64,000 nucleotides of DNA from Candidatus Gallionella acididurans (GTDB taxonomy: Bacteria > Pseudomonadota > Gammaproteobacteria > Burkholderiales > Gallionellaceae): NCBI GenBank assembly GCA_001577345.1, contig LSLI01000006.1, forward strand, positions 1 through 64,000, given 5' to 3'. Below are positions 18,179-27,945 of this stretch, in pieces (within the stretch, counting starts at the first letter, position 1; each line of letters starts with the position of its first letter). A program made the position numbers and the translations under genes. The notes under the pieces were generated by a model, which worked only from the letters and a program-made list of their open reading frames with translations, did no database searches and was not told the origin of the DNA.

Positions 18179-19363
18179 CTATTTCTCTTCAATCCGCCCC
18201 ATTTTTTTCAGCCATGACTGCGCATCATTTTTCAGCCATGACTGCGAATACCGGTCATTCTTGATGTATGCGTTGAGGAAAGCCGTGCTGATCTGTTCGC
18301 TGGCAACTTCCAGCATGGCGCGCCGGGTCGGTGAGCCTGCGGCCCCGCGCACCGAAGCGGATGCCGCACCGCTCTGCCCGCCGGATGATTTTTTGCGGTG
18401 GCGGTTGCTGTCCCCGCTGTCCGAGTCGCCATCGCTGCCGCCGGATTCGGATTGCGGGTTGTCGCTTCCGGGAGAAGCCGGTTTGGACAGGTCCTCATTG
18501 CCTATCACGGCATGCGATGCGCCGCTCAATACCAGCAGGTATTTGTTTCCTGGCGGCATGTACCGGAATGGCGCCTGGTGAAGCGACGGCGGGACACTGC
18601 CGCGCATATCGCTATCCGTGTCGCTGGTTACCGACAGCACCGGCATGTTGATTTTCTGGTAACGCACCTCGAAATCCGAACCGGTAAAATCGGCATACGG
18701 GCTCAGTGCAATAACGCCGCCCACGCGCAATGGCAGGCCGGCGAACGAAATATTCTGCGGGGCTTCCCCGGCAACCAGCATCGCCGAATAGGCACCGATG
18801 TCAAAGCCCGCGATCGCGATGCGCGACAAGTCCATGTGCTGCACCACGGGGTCGTTTGATGCAGCCTGTTGCTTCAGGTAAGCCAGCAGCCTGGACAATA
18901 TATCAAGGCGTTCGGACACGATCCCGGAGGAATACATTTCATGCCTGAGGAATGTGTAATCGCGGGTGCGGGCGGCATCTGAAGACCAAACGTCCTCATC
19001 GCTTTTCAGCGGCTGCAGCGACAGGACGACGTATCCGGATTTCGCCCATGCGCCGCGCATATTTGCGGCAGCATCGGCCGATTCTCCCAGTCCGGGCAGA
19101 TAAATGACCAGAGGATATTTACCTTCCGGAACGGGTTGAATCACGGTGATATGAAAGGTCATGTTCCCGGCATCCGGTGCCGACCGGGTTGTTGAGGTCT
19201 CGTAATCGATACCAGAGTCATAGCCGCGGTCGGCAAACTGCTTTACCTGCGCTTGGTCAACCTGCGGCTTTTTTGCGAATGGTGTGCATCCCCCCAGCAG
19301 AATCGCGGCAAGAGCGGCCCCGGTAATGAAACAGGGTGCCGGATATCTAGAAATGAAGCGCAT
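18179..19363 (-). CDS. Alpha/beta-hydrolase-fold lipoprotein with Asp at the nucleophile position
   Basis: A 394-residue predicted lipoprotein: signal peptide with lipobox LLGGC, then an alpha/beta hydrolase domain (about residues 45-290) resembling predicted dienelactone hydrolases and acyl esterases. The nucleophile elbow, usually G-x-S-x-G, reads GFDIG, so the catalytic Ser is replaced by Asp. The acid (SDTDSD region) and the His (GASHAVIG) are in place. A low-complexity Ser/Gly/Asp-rich insert follows (about residues 300-350), and the C-terminus carries a tandem repeat (QSWLKN/QSWLKK) encoded by a near-exact duplication of about 24 bases at 18205-18250. The ATG at 19363 was chosen because it directly precedes the signal peptide. 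It may be a pseudoenzyme or an Asp-nucleophile hydrolase. Confidence 0.8.
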   Translation of the reverse strand: MRFISRYPAPCFITGAALAAILLGGCTPFAKKPQVDQAQVKQFADRGYDSGIDYETSTTRSAPDAGNMTFHITVIQPVPEGKYPLVIYLPGLGESADAAANMRGAWAKSGYVVLSLQPLKSDEDVWSSDAARTRDYTFLRHEMYSSGIVSERLDILSRLLAYLKQQAASNDPVVQHMDLSRIAIAGFDIGAYSAMLVAGEAPQNISFAGLPLRVGGVIALSPYADFTGSDFEVRYQKINMPVLSVTSDTDSDMRGSVPPSLHQAPFRYMPPGNKYLLVLSGASHAVIGNEDLSKPASPGSDNPQSESGGSDGDSDSGDSNRHRKKSSGGQSGAASASVRGAAGSPTRRAMLEVASEQISTAFLNAYIKNDRYSQSWLKNDAQSWLKKMGRIEEK

Positions 19364-19747
19364 GGCGTAAATGCATTTACGGGCTTTCAATATGGGCAAT
19401 CATCCCCATCAGGGAGAGAACAATTGTCCGAGGGTGGAATTCACAATGCGGCTGACGGGCAGTTTAAGGCATCGGGCTCAGACATTTATGTTTGCTTTGT
19501 AACCATTCCGGCTTCCCTGTGCGACTTTGGACACAGGGCGTTTTTGCGGGGCCGTGCGGGTTATAAAAAGCAACCAATATCAAGATATTAGGGCTTAACT
19601 TTAGCAGGTATTTGCTGTTTTCCTGATACAAAATTTTTGCGGCCTCCCGCCATCCACGGTATAAAGTTAGCCGGGATTGCGCGGCTGGCATGGTACGATA
19701 TTAAGTTGCGGGAAATTCATAAACAAATTTGGTTGGGGGATGTCAGC
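19364..19747. other. Divergent intergenic region, no gene supported
   Basis: 384 bases between two divergently transcribed lipoprotein genes. Frames here are short and lack ribosome-binding sites or domains. The A/T-rich part around 19560-19640 is the likely promoter area for the plus-strand gene; I could not assign boxes with confidence. Confidence 0.4.
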
Positions 19748-20884
19748 GTGAACTTCAAGAAGAGATTATCCATGGCTGCCGAGTCATTGGTGGCGCTATG
19801 CATGGTAGCCATCCTGGCAGTGGCATGCAACGGGGGAGGCACCCAGGCAGTGCCTGCCTACACTGTTTCTGCGGGGGCGGGTGAAGTATTGCAGCTCACT
19901 GTGGATATCGGGAATATGATTTACAGCTATTCAGTGCTGGACACCAGCTATGCCGCTTCAGGCGTCAGTGTGGGACAAAACAGCACCGGTACCCTGCTGG
20001 GCAGCAACCCTGACGGCACTTACAACGTGGGCCCATCGCTTGATGGTTTCATACAGGGCGGCAAGGTTATGCTGTTGGGCGGGGAACTGGCCGGGCACCT
20101 GGCAATTCCATTGATTGCAGGTTCTGTTAACGTTCCTGTTATAGGAATAAGCTACCCTGCGCCCAACCTTGTGTTCATAGCCGGCGTTTACAATTATCAG
20201 GGCTTCAGTTGCAAGGCATTGGGCATGGCAAATGCCAGTACCCCTGCTTGTGCTTCCCAATATGGAACGATGACCATCGCAGTGCTAAACCCGGTCAACC
20301 CGACCAGCGCTATTTACACCACTTGCGTGGGCGGGGATATTACGAATCAAAATGCTACTACAGGGCATCCATGTACAGGCGGCACTCTCACAGGAACTAT
20401 CCAGCCGACCTCGCTGGCAACGCCGGGCGTTTATAATGTACTGGACGCCGGCAATAATCATATCGGATGGTTCTTTGCGTTCACCGCCCTGAATGGACAG
20501 AATGTAGGCGTGATAGACCATGACGATTCAAAAACTCCCGCATACGGGCATACGGTACTGTCTGCCTATACCCCGCTGACCACAGGGGCCGGCGATGGCA
20601 GCTACTACGTCAACAACAACGAGGGGCAGGAAAGCTGGGTAACGCTTGCCACCACGCTGAATGCCAATAATTACTGGTTTGTCGGCCCATTGCCATGGAA
20701 TACATCAACAGCCCAATCCGGAGTACAGGGTACGTTTACCCCCAACTCGCCGTGGACTGGTTTGAGCACCTATAGTCTTTCATCGACCCCGGCGGTCTCG
20801 GGCGTGGCGATGGTGACCGGCACAGGCGTATACACGCAAACCGAATCAGATAAACCGGAATTGTTTAGCGTGGGCGTAAGATAA
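19748..20884 (+). CDS. Predicted surface or periplasmic lipoprotein, unknown function
   Basis: A 378-residue protein with a lipoprotein signal peptide (hydrophobic SLVALCMVAILAVAC, Cys near residue 28, followed by NGGGTQ). The mature part is Gly/Thr/Ser/Asn-rich and beta-predicted, with few charged residues, and with four cysteines in the middle (GFSCKALG, PACASQYG, TTCVGGD, HPCTGG) that could form two disulfides. The GTG at 19748 was chosen: it has GGGGGA 7 bases upstream and yields a normal basic n-region. I do not recognise a family; the composition suggests an extracytoplasmic beta-sandwich or adhesin-like protein. A strong terminator follows at 20917-20945, so it is probably monocistronic. 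Confidence 0.75.
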   Translation: MNFKKRLSMAAESLVALCMVAILAVACNGGGTQAVPAYTVSAGAGEVLQLTVDIGNMIYSYSVLDTSYAASGVSVGQNSTGTLLGSNPDGTYNVGPSLDGFIQGGKVMLLGGELAGHLAIPLIAGSVNVPVIGISYPAPNLVFIAGVYNYQGFSCKALGMANASTPACASQYGTMTIAVLNPVNPTSAIYTTCVGGDITNQNATTGHPCTGGTLTGTIQPTSLATPGVYNVLDAGNNHIGWFFAFTALNGQNVGVIDHDDSKTPAYGHTVLSAYTPLTTGAGDGSYYVNNNEGQESWVTLATTLNANNYWFVGPLPWNTSTAQSGVQGTFTPNSPWTGLSTYSLSSTPAVSGVAMVTGTGVYTQTESDKPELFSVGVR

Positions 20885-20916
20885 GGTCGGCAAGGTTCGC
20901 GGCTTGATGGTAGAAG

Positions 20917-20945
20917 AAAAAATCCCGGCATGGCCGGGATTTTTG
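20917..20945 (+). terminator. Rho-independent terminator after the unknown lipoprotein
   Basis: AAAAAATCCCGGC pairs with GCCGGGATTTTTG around an ATG loop: a 9-bp stem flanked by A run and T run, so it can work in both directions. It follows the plus-strand lipoprotein stop by about 33 bases and faces the minus-strand hemerythrin gene. Confidence 0.88.
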
Positions 20946-21042
20946 TTTGCGTTCCCTGGTACGCAGCCGGATATCAATCAGGAAGTTCGCCAAACGCCCG
21001 GAACTCCTTGCCCGGCTGGTCAAATGCCGGAGGACAGGTCAT

Positions 21043-21462
21043 TTATGCATGTTTGAACTGATCGGGCACAATCCTTCGCGGAAGTCCGCTGTCGTACTGG
21101 TAAATGTGATCTCCAATCTGTTTGTCCCCATACTGAATATGTGCAAGCACCCTACCAAACGGCCAGTGATTGAACCAGTCGCTGAACATGTCTTCTCCAA
21201 CGTAATCCAATTTGTCCTTGAGGTGTAGCGTATCCTTTATGAGCTCCGCGTGCATCCTCTTGTGCGACTCAATCTCGGGGAATCCGGACTGAACCATAAG
21301 CAGCTCCTCGGTTGCAAAATGCAATCTGGTATATGAAATCACCTCGTCAATGAGCCGGTAAATATCATTTCGCGACTCGTAATTTTTCACGGCGTCATTC
21401 AGTCTGTTAAGCATGTTAACGAGCTCCCGATGTTGCCGGTCAATTTCTGCCATATCGAACAT
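21043..21462 (-). CDS. Bacteriohemerythrin
   Basis: A 139-residue single-domain hemerythrin, an O2-binding non-heme diiron protein. All seven ligand positions can be placed: His in IDRQHRELV, His and Glu in HFATEELLM, two His in HKRMHAEL, and His and Asp in HIQYGDKQ. The usual N-terminal Trp-containing strand ahead of the first ligand is shortened; the protein starts only about seven residues before the first iron ligand motif. The ATG at 21462 has GAGGGGGAC upstream. Likely roles are oxygen storage, delivery or sensing, which suits a micro-oxic lifestyle. It lies 187 bases downstream of the acyl-CoA dehydrogenase on the same strand. Confidence 0.92.
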   Translation of the reverse strand: MFDMAEIDRQHRELVNMLNRLNDAVKNYESRNDIYRLIDEVISYTRLHFATEELLMVQSGFPEIESHKRMHAELIKDTLHLKDKLDYVGEDMFSDWFNHWPFGRVLAHIQYGDKQIGDHIYQYDSGLPRRIVPDQFKHA

Positions 21463-21649
21463 CAACAGTCCCCCTCACATTATGTTTGCAAATAACTTCC
21501 GGACATCAGATCCGGCGTATTACGAAAACTCCAGGCAGCCAATTTATTTGTTTTCGAGGCATGGTTTGCATTCTTCCGGCACAATCGGCTTGAGGGTTTC
21601 AGGGGAGTTTTGGCCGGCGGCAAGAACATGACAGGCGCAGTCCTGAAAA

Positions 21650-23359
21650 TCAATCTTGACGGGTCGCGCATCGCAGCAGCACTGCTTCGGTATCCACAAG
21701 TTCCGCCGGGTTGCCGTGGCACACGGGCATGACCCCGGTGGGCCGCACGGCAAGTCTTTTGTATGCGGCCAGACAGGCTTTGTGGAGCGGAGGATGTGCC
21801 GCATTTTCCAGCAGCAGCGCCAGCGTGAGAGTCCTCCCGGCGCCTTCGAGCCATAGTCGCGCCTCGCGTTGCTGCAGTTCCGCAGGCAGCTTAAGCAGCG
21901 TATCGAGGCGTTTGACATCGTCGTCCAGCCTGGCCTTTACCGGACCGCAGTCGAACCGTTTTACATGTGTAAGCGCCAGCCGTATCCGTGCGAACAAAGC
22001 TTCGTGGCTCCCTTCCTTCTGAATCGCCCTAAGCGCGTCCAGCGTGAGGATGTGAGTCGTGCCTTCCCAGATCGGCAGAACCTGGCAGTCGCGTAGCAGC
22101 CGGGGAAGGATGCTTTCTTCGATGTAGGCATTGCCGCCGATCGCCTCCATTGCTTCACTGACTGCGAAGACCGCGAGCTTGCCGCTCAGGGCCTTTGCAA
22201 TCGGTATCGATATCCGCATGAGTTTACGCGCTTCCTCATCTCCGTTATCGGCGCGGTCCAGGGCGCGAACGGTTTCGAACACGAGCACGAAAATTCCCAT
22301 ATGCTCGGCAACAAGATCGGCCATCGTTGCGCGCCACAGCGGCAGTTCGTCGAGCTTGCGACCGAAGGCATTGCGCCCGGCGCCATACTTGAGCGCCTCA
22401 AGCAGCGCTCTGCGCATGCCGGCCACGCTCGCGACGGCGTTATACAGCCGCGAGAGGTTGAGCATCTCGGTCATCTGTTTGAAGCCTTCGTTCTCACCGG
22501 CGACCAGGTAAGCCACGGTGTTTTCGAACGTCACCTCGCCAGTCGGCATAGAGCGCACGCCGAGTTTGTCCTTGAGCCGGTGTATGCGGATGGTGGCGGA
22601 ATTGCCGGAGGGTTCGCGGCGCAGGACAAGAAATAGCCCCAGACCTTTCGTGCCGGGCGCGCCTTCCGGCATACGCGCCAGCGCGAGTATCGCATCAGCC
22701 GCCACGTTGGAACAAAACCACTTGTCGCCGTTGAGCAACCAGAGACTGCCCTGCCGGGTCGCCGTCACGGCATTGCTCCCCACATCCGAACCGCCCTGCT
22801 TTTCGGTCAGGAACATCGCGCCTTGCCAGAGCTCGCCAGGTTCGCAGGCGGAGAGGTGGGCGATGGTCGTTGCATAAAGGGGGGTTTGCGGTCCTTTCGG
22901 TCTGCGTTCCAGAACACGGCCCACGCCATCGGTCATGCAGATCGGGCAATACATGCCGATTTCGCTCTGGGCGAAATAATATCCCGCGCCAAATCCGGCA
23001 AGATGCCTGAGCGCGCGATGCTTCGCCAGGAATTCCGGCTGATATTTTATCCCGATGATTCCGCGCCCGTAAGAAAGCTTTTCCAGCTCGCGGTAGTCGG
23101 GGTGCTGGACTATGCGGTCTATGCGAATGCCGCGGGCGTCGTGGGTCTGCAGCGTCGGGCCCTGTTTGTCGGCGCGCGCGGAGAGCTCCGTCGCGAGCGC
23201 TCCGCTTTCGCCAAGGGCGTTGAAGTGACTGCGCAGTTCGCTGAATCGAACTGTTCCGAACCAGAATTGCCAGAATTCCCCGCCAAGCGGATCCTCGTCG
23301 AACAGGTTGGCGAACCTGATCTCGGGAATGTTAAGCAAATCTCTTGTCGGGGCGGACAT
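21650..23359 (-). CDS. Acyl-CoA dehydrogenase family protein, AidB-like
   Basis: A 569-residue flavoprotein. The middle part holds the acyl-CoA dehydrogenase signature (MFLTEKQGGSDVGSN, then LWLLNGDKWFCSN) and the helical C-terminal domain (GNAYIEESILPRLLRDCQV, LPIWEGTTHI). Length and the TEKQGGSDV and WEGTT motifs match the AidB subgroup (about 540 residues), which carries extra C-terminal sequence and binds DNA in E. coli during the alkylation response. The catalytic Glu cannot be assigned with certainty by eye. The ATG at 23359 (MSAPTRDLLNIPE) was preferred; the frame runs 84 codons further upstream but that part looks non-coding. The true substrate is unknown. Confidence 0.85.
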   Translation of the reverse strand: MSAPTRDLLNIPEIRFANLFDEDPLGGEFWQFWFGTVRFSELRSHFNALGESGALATELSARADKQGPTLQTHDARGIRIDRIVQHPDYRELEKLSYGRGIIGIKYQPEFLAKHRALRHLAGFGAGYYFAQSEIGMYCPICMTDGVGRVLERRPKGPQTPLYATTIAHLSACEPGELWQGAMFLTEKQGGSDVGSNAVTATRQGSLWLLNGDKWFCSNVAADAILALARMPEGAPGTKGLGLFLVLRREPSGNSATIRIHRLKDKLGVRSMPTGEVTFENTVAYLVAGENEGFKQMTEMLNLSRLYNAVASVAGMRRALLEALKYGAGRNAFGRKLDELPLWRATMADLVAEHMGIFVLVFETVRALDRADNGDEEARKLMRISIPIAKALSGKLAVFAVSEAMEAIGGNAYIEESILPRLLRDCQVLPIWEGTTHILTLDALRAIQKEGSHEALFARIRLALTHVKRFDCGPVKARLDDDVKRLDTLLKLPAELQQREARLWLEGAGRTLTLALLLENAAHPPLHKACLAAYKRLAVRPTGVMPVCHGNPAELVDTEAVLLRCATRQD

Positions 23360-23882
23360 GATATTTTCATGGTACCACCAAATTATCGGCACAAGAATAT
23401 GCCGGAAGGCGTTAATTGTGACGGCAAAAAGCCGAACGTTATTCCTGCAAGCGAGGGTGGCAAGGGCAGGGGATGGGAAGGCGACGTTGAAAATTATTGC
23501 AGGCTGATTCAGCATGAATTTAGATACCGGAAGCAATTCTGATTTGAAACAAAAATCAGGCAATGAATCCAGGCCACCGAATCGAGTTTGATATAAACAG
23601 CGTGGCAGCATTAAAATACCAGCGCGTTGCGCCGGCGATATTCATCGTCACCGACTTGCGCTAATGGCATACACTAGCGGAGCTGAAGCAAACCTGATGC
23701 GAAGGACTCTATGCAAATCCTGATGCAGGAACACGGCGAGAGTGTATACCGCAACGATCTGGCGCCGCACCGCTGCCGAACCGGGCTATCGGGCTGCCAT
23801 GGCGTAACCGGCACGTTCTGAGGCCATGCTTTCGGCGGCATCCGGCAGAAGGCCGCGCCTGTGGCTGCGGACAGGGGGCGCC
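23360..23882. other. Divergent intergenic region, no gene firmly supported
   Basis: About 520 bases between the divergent acyl-CoA dehydrogenase and cyclopropane synthase genes. The A/T-rich parts near 23380-23420 and 23560-23620 probably hold promoters. A 36-codon frame at 23711-23821 has GAAGGA just before its ATG but no recognisable product; it may be a remnant. Confidence 0.35.
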
Positions 23883-25115
23883 ATGTTCATTGAGTATCGC
23901 CTTGAGAAACTGATCAAACGCATCACAGCGGGGCTGAGCATTCCGCTGCGGCTGGTGCTATGGAACGGCCGCGAGTTCAACCTCGCTACTGAACCCACCG
24001 TCACCGTCCACATTCCGACGCTGTCGGCGCTCAGGTACTTCATCCCGCCCGACCTCAACAAGCTCGGTGTGGCATTCGTGGATGGCCGCATACGCGTCGA
24101 GGGCTCGATCCACGAGATATTCAGGGTGGCGGAAAGCCTGGTGAGCAGCGTCGCCGCCAACAAGCCCGCCCGGTTTCATTTCTTCACGCGCCACAGCCAC
24201 AGACGGGATCGCGAGGCGATCGAATACCACTATGACGTATCCAACGATTTTTATTCCATGTTCCTGGACAAAAACATGGTTTACTCGTGCGCTTATTACC
24301 GGCGCGAGGATGACTCCCTGGAGACGGCACAGGAACAAAAGCTGGACCACATCCTGAACAAGCTGATGCTGAAACCCGGCGAGCGCTTTTTGGATATCGG
24401 CTGCGGCTGGGGGGCATTGATCCTGCGCGCCGCAAAGAAATATGGCGCCGTTGCCACGGGAATCACGCTCTCGAAGAATCAATACGAGCATGTCCGGAGC
24501 CTGATTCGGGAGCAGGGGCTGCAAGGCCGTTGCACGGTTGAGTTGCGCGATTACCGTGACCTGCCGGATGACGGTGTTTTCGACAAGATCGCGAGTATCG
24601 GCATGTTCGAGCACGTGGGCTTGAAGAATCTTCCCGTGTATTTCGGCAAGATATGCTCGCTGCTGGCCGACAACGGCCTGGTGCTGAACCACGGCATCAC
24701 CACCAGCGATGTGGACAGTGGCGAGGTCGGCCTGGGTGCGGGGGAATTTATCGATAAATATGTGTTTCCGGACGGCGAATTGCCGCACCTTAGCCTGGCG
24801 CTAAAGGAAATGGCGGCAGCCGGACTGGAAGTGACCGATGTGGAGTCGTTGCGGCGCCATTACGCGCGCACCTGCCGCGAATGGGCCGATCGCCTAGAAT
24901 CGAATCGCGACCGCGCGATCGCCAGTGCCGGGGAGCGGCGCTTCCGTATCTGGGAAATCTATCTCGCCGGGTGCGCCCACGCGTTTTCCCATGAGTGGAT
25001 CAACATCTATCAGGTTCTAGCGTGCAAGGCCAAAAATTCTGCGGCATTCCCCTTGCCCCTCACGCGCGAATACATGTACCGGGATTTGTCGAAAGCCGAT
25101 AATGCAGGAAGATGA
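23883..25115 (+). CDS. cfa: Cyclopropane-fatty-acyl-phospholipid synthase
   Basis: A 410-residue SAM-dependent enzyme that methylenates the double bond of unsaturated acyl chains in membrane phospholipids. An N-terminal lipid-binding region (1-115) is followed by the methyltransferase domain with the SAM motif FLDIGCGWGAL, the conserved YSCAYYR segment (bicarbonate/active-site Cys), EHVGLKN and YARTCREWADRL, all at family positions. The length fits the longer Cfa subgroup. The frame starts at an ATG at 23826, but the ATG at 23883, preceded by AGGGGG, gives the better N-terminus. It is monocistronic, convergent with the dienelactone hydrolase gene. It contributes to acid and solvent tolerance in other bacteria. 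Confidence 0.93.
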   Translation: MFIEYRLEKLIKRITAGLSIPLRLVLWNGREFNLATEPTVTVHIPTLSALRYFIPPDLNKLGVAFVDGRIRVEGSIHEIFRVAESLVSSVAANKPARFHFFTRHSHRRDREAIEYHYDVSNDFYSMFLDKNMVYSCAYYRREDDSLETAQEQKLDHILNKLMLKPGERFLDIGCGWGALILRAAKKYGAVATGITLSKNQYEHVRSLIREQGLQGRCTVELRDYRDLPDDGVFDKIASIGMFEHVGLKNLPVYFGKICSLLADNGLVLNHGITTSDVDSGEVGLGAGEFIDKYVFPDGELPHLSLALKEMAAAGLEVTDVESLRRHYARTCREWADRLESNRDRAIASAGERRFRIWEIYLAGCAHAFSHEWINIYQVLACKAKNSAAFPLPLTREYMYRDLSKADNAGR

Positions 25116-25259
25116 AATTGGCACCCTGCACCCGGGGGAGCGCACTCTTTGAATTCCGGGAAATTTTCAGAATGCTGGAGGCTTGTCGTAATGCTTGCCT
25201 TGGCATCTTCCCGGCAGCGCGCTTCGCCTGCCGGGAAGGTTCGTGTTCTCGGCAGACAC

Positions 25260-25991
25260 TCACGCAGCTGACTTGCCTTCGAATATTTCATCGAATAATT
25301 CGCGCATTTGCCGCCAGGAACGCGCATCAGCCCTGGCGTCATAGCGCGCCATTTCGGGGCGCCCCATCTTGTCGGACTCCGGGTTGGTGAAGCTGTGCAC
25401 AACGCCGCCGAACACTGTCATTTGCCAGTCAACCTTGCCGGCACGCATCTCCTCCTCGAAAGCCCGGCGTTGTTCCGGGGGAATGGAGGGATCATCCGCG
25501 CCGATGCAGACGAGTACCTTTGCCTTGATGTTCCTGGCGTCCTGCGCAGCCACCGTGCCCAGCCCGCTATGAAAACCCACAACGCCGGAAATATCGGCGC
25601 CGCTGCGCGCCAGTTCGAGCGCCATCGTGCCGCCGAAGCAATAGCCGATGGCGGCAATCCTGTCCGGATCGACCTCCGGGCAAGTCCTCAGAGCGTCAAG
25701 GCCGCCCCGGGCCCGCGCTCTCATCCGTTCAACGTCACTGCGCAGTGATTCCAGTATCGGTCTGATCTGGTTGAAATCGCGGATTATCTGGCGGTTGCCA
25801 TGAAGGTCACAGGCAAGCACAACATAGCCAAGACTTGCAAGCTGCCTGGCGCGCGACAGCGCATGTTCGCCCAGTCCGAACACTTCGGGAAATACCAGTA
25901 TTCCGGGCTTCCTGCCAGCCTCGGGCCCGTAAAACAACTGCGAATCCATGGATAGGCCATCGGCCTGATAGTTTATGTTTCGTGTCTGCAT
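25260..25991 (-). CDS. Dienelactone hydrolase-family protein
   Basis: A 243-residue alpha/beta hydrolase. The nucleophile elbow GYCFGG carries the Cys typical of dienelactone hydrolases; Asp in IGADDPSIP and His in GVVHSFTNP complete the Cys-Asp-His triad. There is no signal peptide. The ATG at 25991 has GGAG 8 bases upstream, and starting here removes an uncharacteristic 20-residue extension. It is the last gene of a one-strand cluster (ArsR regulator, old yellow enzyme, SDR, aldo-keto reductase, SDR, this gene), which suggests a role in handling lactones or other reactive carbonyl products. The real substrate cannot be inferred. Confidence 0.9.
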   Translation of the reverse strand: MQTRNINYQADGLSMDSQLFYGPEAGRKPGILVFPEVFGLGEHALSRARQLASLGYVVLACDLHGNRQIIRDFNQIRPILESLRSDVERMRARARGGLDALRTCPEVDPDRIAAIGYCFGGTMALELARSGADISGVVGFHSGLGTVAAQDARNIKAKVLVCIGADDPSIPPEQRRAFEEEMRAGKVDWQMTVFGGVVHSFTNPESDKMGRPEMARYDARADARSWRQMRELFDEIFEGKSAA

Positions 25992-26069
25992 AAAAATTCT
26001 CCGCCGTAGTTGATCATGCGTATCGGCTTTCCCAGGGTGATGCACTGCCAAGTGCCTGCTGCCCTATCC

Positions 26070-26879
26070 CTATGATTGTTCCCTGGCCGCTTCCGCCGCC
26101 TCGCGGATACTGCAATCCCTGCGCCAGCGTGTCGCCACATACCTGTGTCCGGTCATTCCGTCGGAATCGGCCGATGCCAGCCAGAGCAATGGTGGAATCA
26201 TCACGGCCGGATCGAGCAGGGTCGAGCGCACCGCATCTGATACGCCATCCGGGATCATGCCGGTAAGGGTCGCACCGCCGGGCAGAAGCGCATTCACGGT
26301 CACTCCCGTGCCGGCCAGCTCCTGGGCCCAGATGATGGTCTCCGAATCGAGCGCGGCCTTGGACGGGCCGTAGGGGGAGAAGCCGCGCCGGCGCATGGTC
26401 TCGTGGTTCATCGAGATGTTGACGATCCGGCCCCAGCCAGCCTTGAGCATGACCGGCACGGCGCAGCGTGCCATCATGAATGGTTCGTTCACATTGGTGT
26501 CGATCACCATGCGCCATATCTGAGGATCAATCGTCCAGAATTTTGTCGGCTCTGTCAGGAACGAATCGCTGACATATTTCATGCCGCGGCCGGCGTTGTT
26601 GACCAGGATGTCAAGCCGGCCGAAGCGTTCGACGGCCGTGTCGACGACGCGCCCGCAGTCTTCCTGTTGCGTAACATCGGCAAGCACAGGCAGTACCCTG
26701 TCCTTGCCGCAGCCCTGCGATGCTTCAGCGGCTACAGCTTCGATCTCCGAGCGCCCGCGTGCGGCGGTGATGACCACATGCGCGCCTGCCCTTGCCAGAC
26801 CAAGCGCCATGGCCCGTCCGAGTCCGCGCCCGCCACCGGTGACGATCGCAACCCGGCCCGAAAGTGAATTCTCTTCCAT
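26070..26879 (-). CDS. Short-chain dehydrogenase/reductase
   Basis: A 269-residue classical SDR. The NAD(P) motif TGGGRGLG is at residues 14-21, the NNAG motif at about 92-95, a Ser near residue 148 (VNISMNHE region) and the YxxxK pair in YGPSK. The arginine-rich patches after the Rossmann motif suggest NADP(H) preference, but this is only suggestive. It lies between the aldo-keto reductase gene (9 bases upstream) and the dienelactone hydrolase gene, all on the minus strand, so it is part of the carbonyl-detoxification cluster. The substrate is unknown. Confidence 0.9.
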   Translation of the reverse strand: MEENSLSGRVAIVTGGGRGLGRAMALGLARAGAHVVITAARGRSEIEAVAAEASQGCGKDRVLPVLADVTQQEDCGRVVDTAVERFGRLDILVNNAGRGMKYVSDSFLTEPTKFWTIDPQIWRMVIDTNVNEPFMMARCAVPVMLKAGWGRIVNISMNHETMRRRGFSPYGPSKAALDSETIIWAQELAGTGVTVNALLPGGATLTGMIPDGVSDAVRSTLLDPAVMIPPLLWLASADSDGMTGHRYVATRWRRDCSIREAAEAAREQS

Positions 26880-26888
26880 CCGATTCTT

Positions 26889-27875
<987 letters not shown>

Positions 27876-27945
27876 CATATCCTCCGTTTCCAAAAGTGAA
27901 ATTGAAAATCCCATCCCCCCCGGCGTGCAGGCACGCCGGGTTCAT

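Noticed and set aside
23711-23821. 36-codon frame with GAAGGA before its ATG, upstream of cfa
   Set aside because: Spacing is short, the peptide has no membrane segment or motif, and nothing else supports expression; it could be a gene remnant.
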